Below are positions 22,592 through 26,619 of a stretch of 26,619 nucleotides of DNA, one piece after another. Origin of the DNA: Pedobacter sp. UBA4863 (GTDB taxonomy: Bacteria > Bacteroidota > Bacteroidia > Sphingobacteriales > Sphingobacteriaceae); NCBI RefSeq assembly GCF_002399615.1, contig NZ_DHDZ01000046.1:60266-86884 (forward strand). Direction: 5' to 3'. Position 1 is the stretch's first letter, and each line of letters starts with the position of its first letter. The translations under genes were made by a program, and so were the position numbers. A model generated the notes under the pieces. It saw nothing but the letters and a program-made list of their open reading frames with translations, did not search any database and was not told where the DNA came from.

Positions 22592-23587
22592 TTAATTATT
22601 GATTTTGATATAGCTGATAAGAAAATCGTTATATTTATCTAAGGCGTTTAGTGCAGCTTTTTTATAGGCTTGCGGATCGGCTTGTATCAAAAAAGTATTT
22701 TCTGCTGCGCCACGACCGCTTTTAACCAAGCCTTTGCTGAAAATAGCGGCCATGTCGCCTAAAACGGCACTTTTAAATTTTTTCATACTTTCGGGCATAC
22801 CTTCTGCACTTTTGAGTGTTGCGGCGTAGGGAACGTCCGAAGCGAGAGACCATATCAAATTAGGGTTGCAAAAGCCCCAATTATTGCCTGCAAACCGTGC
22901 ATAAGAGCCATCGCCTTTCATTTTACCACCTTGTGTTGTGGGAACTACGCTTATAATAGGTTCTATGCTAGTTTCAAACTTATCGGTACGCTCGCCCCAT
23001 AAATTACTTACGCCTTTTTTAATGTCTTGGTTAATGGTAATAAAATCTACGGTAACGAAAACCATGCCCACAGGTATTTTTAGCTTGTTGCCCAACGATG
23101 AATGCGCTCCCATCATGCCAACCGGAAACTCGATATAAGGTGCATTGTTGGCGGTAAATATCTTCGATACGCCCCAGTTTTTTTTCTCTACCTCGCGGCT
23201 AAGATCGGCGTTGTTGTCAACTAATTTTTGATATTGTTCGGTGCCTTTGTAAGCATCGCTAAGAGCAATGCCATGGGCTTTCAGTTTCTCGGACAGCATT
23301 TTGTAGTATTCGTCGGTAATTTCCTGCATTAAGGTATCATCAATGCCCTCTAAAAAACCCCAGGTAATTACGTTTCCTACGCCTCTTTTCTCTTGCTCTT
23401 GCCTTGTGCCCAACTTAAATTGCAGGTTTACACTGGTAAGGCAGGCTTCGGTGGCATTTTTAAAAGGTGCACGGTGCGTACCTTTTACGGCAAATGCTTT
23501 TTTTACGGTTTTTTCGTCAATTTGTTGTGCGCCTGCAGCTAGCGAGCAAAAAATCGACAGGATTAAGGTAAGAAGTTTAGTTTTCAT
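22592..23587 (-). CDS. Secreted protein of unknown function, divergent from the histidine kinase
   Basis: This 331-residue protein has a signal peptide (MKTKLLTLILSIFCSLAAGA followed by QQ) and no later membrane segment. I do not recognise a domain. Visible features are a Gly- and Val-rich beta region (PYIEFPVGMMGAHSSLGNKLKIPVGMVFVTVDFITI, about residues 160-195) and a block with many Gly/Asn (GGKMKGDGSYARFAGNNWGFCNPNLIW). The C-terminus is helical (AYKKAALNALDKYNDFLISYI). No catalytic motif stands out. The start has a purine-rich GGAGA about 6 nt upstream, better than most in this window. It lies head to head with the histidine kinase gene, and a 21-bp dyad site occupies the 144-nt gap, so it is a plausible target of the neighbouring two-component system. 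It may head the - strand run ending at 21238. Confidence 0.75.
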   Translation of the reverse strand: MKTKLLTLILSIFCSLAAGAQQIDEKTVKKAFAVKGTHRAPFKNATEACLTSVNLQFKLGTRQEQEKRGVGNVITWGFLEGIDDTLMQEITDEYYKMLSEKLKAHGIALSDAYKGTEQYQKLVDNNADLSREVEKKNWGVSKIFTANNAPYIEFPVGMMGAHSSLGNKLKIPVGMVFVTVDFITINQDIKKGVSNLWGERTDKFETSIEPIISVVPTTQGGKMKGDGSYARFAGNNWGFCNPNLIWSLASDVPYAATLKSAEGMPESMKKFKSAVLGDMAAIFSKGLVKSGRGAAENTFLIQADPQAYKKAALNALDKYNDFLISYIKINN

Positions 23588-23637
23588 GATATCTCCATTT
23601 TTGTTGAGGTAAAATTGCTTTAACCTTTAAAATTTGG

Positions 23638-23658
23638 CAATACGATAAATTGCGTATG
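23638..23658 (+). promoter_or_regulatory. Dyad operator site 1 (ATACG-N8-CGTAT)
   Basis: ATACGATAAATTGCGTAT (23640-23657), with CA before and G after, is matched by 20 of 21 bases in reverse complement at 25729-25749. The 5-bp arms and 8-bp spacer suit a dimeric NarL/LuxR-type regulator. It lies 51 nt from the - strand secreted-protein ATG and about 74 nt from the kinase ATG. Confidence 0.6.
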
Positions 23659-23718
23659 GAGATTTACGATTGACCAGTTTCGACAAGCTTAATAGCTGTG
23701 TGGACAACTAAAAATATT

Positions 23719-23726
23719 TATATTTG
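23719..23726 (+). promoter_or_regulatory. -7 box of the histidine-kinase promoter, nearly leaderless
   Basis: TATATTTG is an exact TAnnTTTG box ending 5 nt before the kinase ATG at 23732. No good TTG is seen at -33, as expected if an activator at site 1 upstream compensates. Transcription would start at or within a few bases of the ATG. Confidence 0.5.
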
Positions 23727-23731
23727 TTGAT

Positions 23732-25651
23732 ATGCTTAAAAATATAATTGCTTTCTTATTAGTGCTTTATACGCTGTTATTCTCTTCGTTGTTAGGGGTG
23801 GCGCAGGAGCTACAGCAACAAGCAGAGAATATACTGCGATCATCTTTATCCAAGCAACTTAAAATAGATAGTCTTTACACATTAGGTTTTAAGAACTACT
23901 ATAAAGATTATAAATTTGGGGAGTATATTGGCGATACCTTATTAACGCTTTCTACTCAAATAAAATACAGCGTAGGCGAAGGTAAGGCTCACATTATACT
24001 GGCATTGGTAGCCGAAGGAAAGGGCGATTTACAGGCTACCGATAAGTACACCAAAGCTGCTTTGGCTACTATTCCTGAGCAGCCAAAAAGTACCGACCTG
24101 GCCATGGCATGGTTTTGCAGAGGTAATTATTTGCGCAGAAAAAAACAGGACAAGGAAGCAACTGATGCGCTTTTAAAAAGCTTACGTATAGCCGAAGCCA
24201 TTGGAAACAAACGTATGCAAGCCAGCTGTTACAACGCCTTGGGCATTATGAGCGTGGGTAGGCAACAATACGATAAGGCTTTGGAGTATTACCAAAAAAC
24301 ATTAAACATTGCTTTGGCCATTGGCGATAAAGGTAGAATACAACGCATCTACACCAACAGGGGCATTGTGTATCTGCGGCAGAAAAAATATAATGAATCT
24401 ATCCGTTCGCACCAAAAAGCCTTGCAATTGGCCATAGAACTGAAAGATGAAAGAGACGAAGCCTTTGTGTACAACGATTTAGGTTCGGTTTATATGGAGA
24501 GTGGCTATAATATTCCAAAGGCAATAGAATACCTTAAGAAAGCTATTGAAATTAGAGAACGATTGGATGAAAAGAGTGAAATTTCGTACACCTATAACTT
24601 TTTGGGACGGGCTTATAAAAAAGCAGGTAACGAACAGGAAGCCATCAAGTGGCTTAAAAAATCTCTTGTGGTAGCGCAGCAAATTGGCAATAACAAACAA
24701 TGGTACGAGGCCCTCGATGAACTTTCTTTGGCTTACGATTATTTCCATCGCAACGATTTGGCTTATTATTACCTGCGTAAACACAACGTTTTTCGCGATT
24801 CCATCCGTAAAATAGAGCAGGCCGAAACTATTTCGGAACTTAGTATCCAATATGAAGCAGAAAAAAAGGAACAGCAAATCGCCTTGCTTACCCAAAAGAA
24901 TGAAATCCAACAATTGGATATCCGCCAGCGCAATCTTTATTTAATTATGGCCAGTTTATTGGCCGCCAGTGCCACGGCAACTGTTTGGTTAATATACCGT
25001 AATAAAAAAATTAAGGAAGAAAAACTTAAAAAGGAAGCCGAAATGCAGGCCGAATTATTACGCTTGGGAGCTCAAAATGCCTTGCAGAACGATCGTGTGC
25101 GCATTTCGAGAGATTTGCATGATAACATTGGCTCGTACCTCACCTATATCAACACTACCATTGATAGTATGAGCCAAGATAATGTTACAAATGCCAAATT
25201 CGATCAATTAAAAGACCTTACTTCGGAAACCATTGGTGAATTGAGGAGAACGGTCTGGCTCATCAATAAGCCTACTGTAATGTTAGAGGAATGGATAATC
25301 AAGCTAAAAGAGTATTTTAAGGGCATCCCACATTTGCTAGTTAATGTTCAGCTAGACAATCCTTCGCAACAATTGACCTCGTTAAAAGCCACTACACTTT
25401 TTAGGGTGGTGCAAGAAGCCGTTACAAATGCCGTAAAATATGCCGAAGCAGACACGATAACCATCTCTATAAAGCAGCAACAACAAAAAATGGAACTTAT
25501 AATAACCGACAATGGGAAGGGGTTTGAGTTAAACGAGGTTGTTGATGGTTTTGGGTTAGAAAACATGCAACAGCGAGTGCAGGAATTAAACGGAAATATA
25601 GAAATTTTGAGTACTAAAGGCAAAGGAACTACTGTTAACCTGAGCTGTTAA
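23732..25651 (+). CDS. TPR-domain sensor histidine kinase (HisKA_3 type)
   Basis: This 639-residue membrane kinase has a signal peptide (MLKNIIAFLLVLYTLLFSSLLGVAQ). A long periplasmic region (about residues 30-370) is built of tetratricopeptide repeats, for example NALGIMSVGRQQYDKALEYYQKTL and NRGIVYLRQKKYNESIRSHQKAL, with YNDLGSVYMES and YNFLGRAYKKAG in later repeats. A coiled-coil stretch (EYEAEKKEQQIALLTQKNEIQQ-like) precedes one transmembrane helix (LYLIMASLLAASATATVWLIY, about residues 407-427). The cytoplasmic part has the dimerisation/phosphoacceptor helix RISRDLHDNIGSYLTYI, with phosphorylated H463, then the HATPase_c domain. Its N box is VVQEAVTNAVKYA, with G boxes ITDNGKGFEL and GFGLENMQQRV. 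HisKA_3 kinases partner NarL/FixJ-type regulators, and one follows 141 nt downstream. The signal detected by the TPR domain is unknown. Confidence 0.95.
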   Translation: MLKNIIAFLLVLYTLLFSSLLGVAQELQQQAENILRSSLSKQLKIDSLYTLGFKNYYKDYKFGEYIGDTLLTLSTQIKYSVGEGKAHIILALVAEGKGDLQATDKYTKAALATIPEQPKSTDLAMAWFCRGNYLRRKKQDKEATDALLKSLRIAEAIGNKRMQASCYNALGIMSVGRQQYDKALEYYQKTLNIALAIGDKGRIQRIYTNRGIVYLRQKKYNESIRSHQKALQLAIELKDERDEAFVYNDLGSVYMESGYNIPKAIEYLKKAIEIRERLDEKSEISYTYNFLGRAYKKAGNEQEAIKWLKKSLVVAQQIGNNKQWYEALDELSLAYDYFHRNDLAYYYLRKHNVFRDSIRKIEQAETISELSIQYEAEKKEQQIALLTQKNEIQQLDIRQRNLYLIMASLLAASATATVWLIYRNKKIKEEKLKKEAEMQAELLRLGAQNALQNDRVRISRDLHDNIGSYLTYINTTIDSMSQDNVTNAKFDQLKDLTSETIGELRRTVWLINKPTVMLEEWIIKLKEYFKGIPHLLVNVQLDNPSQQLTSLKATTLFRVVQEAVTNAVKYAEADTITISIKQQQQKMELIITDNGKGFELNEVVDGFGLENMQQRVQELNGNIEILSTKGKGTTVNLSC

Positions 25652-25728
25652 TTGCCATATTGTCAAAGTCTTTGTGTTCTTTTGTGTTTATTTAAGTCGT
25701 ATATCTAAAATTGTACATTATAAATCCT

Positions 25729-25749
25729 CATACGCAATATATCGTATTG
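25729..25749 (-). promoter_or_regulatory. Dyad operator site 2 (ATACG-N8-CGTAT)
   Basis: Forward ATACGCAATATATCGTAT (25730-25747) with flanking C and TG. In reverse complement it equals site 1 at 23638-23658 except for one base at the centre. It ends 43 nt before the response-regulator ATG, where an autoregulatory site would be expected. Confidence 0.6.
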
Positions 25750-25792
25750 GTTGCAGCGTGGTATAGCGCTAATTTGCTTTAAAATAAAATTG

Positions 25793-26440
25793 ATGAAGAC
25801 GATTAGGATAATTTTGGCCGAAGACAATAGGTTAGCACTAAAATCTATTTTAGAGAAATTAGAGCGTTACCGCGATATTGAAATAATAGCTGTGGCCAAA
25901 AATGGGGTAGAGGTTTGTAAGCTAATGGCAGCCGAAAAGGCAGATTTGGTATTGATGGATATAGAAATGCCTATTATGGATGGCATAGAGGCTGCTCGAA
26001 AAATCAGGGCAACCAATGCCGACTGTAAAATTATTATGCTGACCACTTTTGATGATGACGATAAAATATTCAATGCGATATTGGCAGGGGCAATAGGCTA
26101 TTTGCTCAAAAACGAAAGTGCAGAGATGATTTACAATGCCATCGTTAACAGTATTAATGGCGGGGCGGCTATGTCGCCGGTTATTGCCTTTAAAACCTTG
26201 CAGTTTATTAAAACGGAGGCACAACCTCAAAAAACGAAAAATACCGAATGTATATTATCTGGCAGGGAGATAGAAATTCTTACTGGCTTGAAAGACGGAC
26301 TAGGCTACAAGCAAATAGGCTACAAGCTAGACATTAGCGAAGGAACAGTGAGAAAGCACATTGAGCATATCTACAGAAAATTGCAGGTAAACAATAAAAT
26401 TAGCGCAGTAAATAGTGCCGTGAGCAATAATTGGTTATAA
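25793..26440 (+). CDS. Response regulator, NarL/FixJ family
   Basis: This 215-residue DNA-binding regulator is the likely partner of the upstream kinase. I use the ATG at 25793 (MKTIRIILAEDNR). An in-frame TTG at 25751 would add 14 residues with no homologous character and would overlap operator site 2's flank. The receiver domain (residues 1-120) has the acidic pair E10-D11, the phosphorylation site D56 in LVLMDIEMP, the switch Thr in IMLTTFDDDD and the conserved Lys in GYLLKNES. A linker rich in Gln/Lys/Thr (FIKTEAQPQKTKNTE) leads to the LuxR-type helix-turn-helix (LSGREIEILTGLKDGLGYKQIGYKLDISEGTVRKHIEHIYRKLQVNNK, about residues 153-201). The set is complete. Such proteins bind short inverted repeats as dimers, which is what sites 1 and 2 resemble. 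Confidence 0.95.
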   Translation: MKTIRIILAEDNRLALKSILEKLERYRDIEIIAVAKNGVEVCKLMAAEKADLVLMDIEMPIMDGIEAARKIRATNADCKIIMLTTFDDDDKIFNAILAGAIGYLLKNESAEMIYNAIVNSINGGAAMSPVIAFKTLQFIKTEAQPQKTKNTECILSGREIEILTGLKDGLGYKQIGYKLDISEGTVRKHIEHIYRKLQVNNKISAVNSAVSNNWL

Positions 26441-26494
26441 CAATTTCTTCTGCATCATATCCAATTTTAATACCATGCAAAGTTTTTTACTTTA

Positions 26495-26518
26495 TCATTC
26501 CCGTTTTCACGGGAATGA
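26495..26518. repeat. REP-like hairpin after the response-regulator gene
   Basis: TCATTCCCGT (26495-26504) and ACGGGAATGA (26509-26518) are perfect reverse complements around a TTTC tetraloop. CATTCCCG-type hairpins are dispersed intergenic repeats in many bacteria, including Bacteroidota. It sits 54 nt after the stop and may also help end the transcript. Confidence 0.65.
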
Positions 26519-26587
26519 CGGTCAATATTGAATATATTTTAAATGGGATAAATAGACTTGGTATAGCCCAAAATCTTTAAATACATA

Positions 26588-26619
26588 GGGGGGGGGGGGG
26601 CCCCCCCCACCCCCCCCCC
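26588..26619. other. Homopolymer G then C run at the window end, probable artefact
   Basis: Thirteen G are followed by eighteen C interrupted by one A. Nothing else in this AT-rich window looks like it. It ends the sequence and is most simply an assembly or sequencing artefact at a contig edge. Confidence 0.75.

Noticed and set aside
24479..24913. 144-residue reverse-strand frame within the kinase gene
   Set aside because: It is antisense to the TPR repeats, is Phe/Ile-rich, and has no promoter or family similarity; the kinase frame is complete.
25751..25792. TTG start for the response regulator
   Set aside because: It would add 14 non-homologous residues before the MKTIRIILAEDN start of the receiver domain; the ATG at 25793 is the standard beginning.
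23732..26440. Hybrid two-component system protein split by a frameshift
   Set aside because: The kinase ends cleanly after its ATPase domain and the regulator has its own start and upstream site; they are two normal genes.
1..26619. CRISPR array, tRNA or rRNA genes, prophage or insertion sequence
   Set aside because: No regularly spaced repeats, cloverleaf-like segments, ribosomal RNA stretches or transposase/integrase-like proteins were seen on either strand.

Overview
The window looks like about 26.6 kb of chromosome from a Bacteroidota bacterium, most likely of the Sphingobacteriaceae (Pedobacter-like). The evidence is the low GC content, promoters of the TTG...TAnnTTTG type instead of classical -35/-10 boxes, weak or absent Shine-Dalgarno sequences, many Sec signal peptides ending in A-Q, lipoproteins with charged residues after the lipidated cysteine, a membrane-anchored-regulator style of ECF sigma locus, and a TPR-type two-component kinase. 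No phage, IS element, CRISPR array, tRNA or rRNA gene was seen. The gene content is mostly ordinary housekeeping plus lineage-specific secreted proteins.

Layout. At 79-786 (-) is a secreted hypothetical protein. At 984-3226 (+) an acyl-CoA carboxylase carboxyltransferase (closest by eye to methylcrotonoyl-CoA carboxylase beta) is followed 2 nt later by a MORN-like secreted protein. Next come three monocistronic-looking + strand genes: an M19 dipeptidase (3345-4508), thioredoxin reductase trxB (4668-5624, with its own promoter and terminator) and a GH20 beta-N-acetylhexosaminidase (5770-7686). A lipoprotein (7903-8508, +) converges on a putative HExxH protein (8599-9138, -). An ECF sigma factor and an overlapping four-helix membrane protein (9171-10254, -) diverge from a dicarboxylate/amino-acid symporter that leads an operon with two tandem paralogous membrane-anchored proteins (10499-12933, +). 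Ribosomal genes rplU-rpmA follow (13127-13909, +), with L27 carrying a long Ala/Lys/Pro/Glu tail. A large - strand block holds a short-chain polyprenyl diphosphate synthase and a CarboxypepD_reg-like protein (1-nt overlap), RNase R, and a 3'-5' exonuclease followed by a double ABC ATPase (1-nt overlap).

The right end (21238-26440) is the most interesting part. A - strand run of three exported-protein genes (unknown secreted protein, outer-membrane barrel protein, lipoprotein) ends in a clear terminator. It diverges from a + strand TPR-sensor histidine kinase and a NarL/FixJ-type response regulator. Two near-identical 21-bp dyad sites, with core ATACG-N8-CGTAT, occur once in the divergent region (23638-23658) and once just before the response-regulator gene (25729-25749), in opposite orientation with a single mismatch. 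I infer that these are operators, probably for the response regulator encoded here, linking the kinase, the regulator and the divergent exported-protein genes in one self-controlled circuit. The kinase promoter lies so close to its ATG that its mRNA may be leaderless.

The final 32 bases are homopolymer G then C and are most likely a contig-end artefact. No gap between genes exceeds 300 bases. Several gaps contain hairpin repeats of the dispersed intergenic type common in this group.
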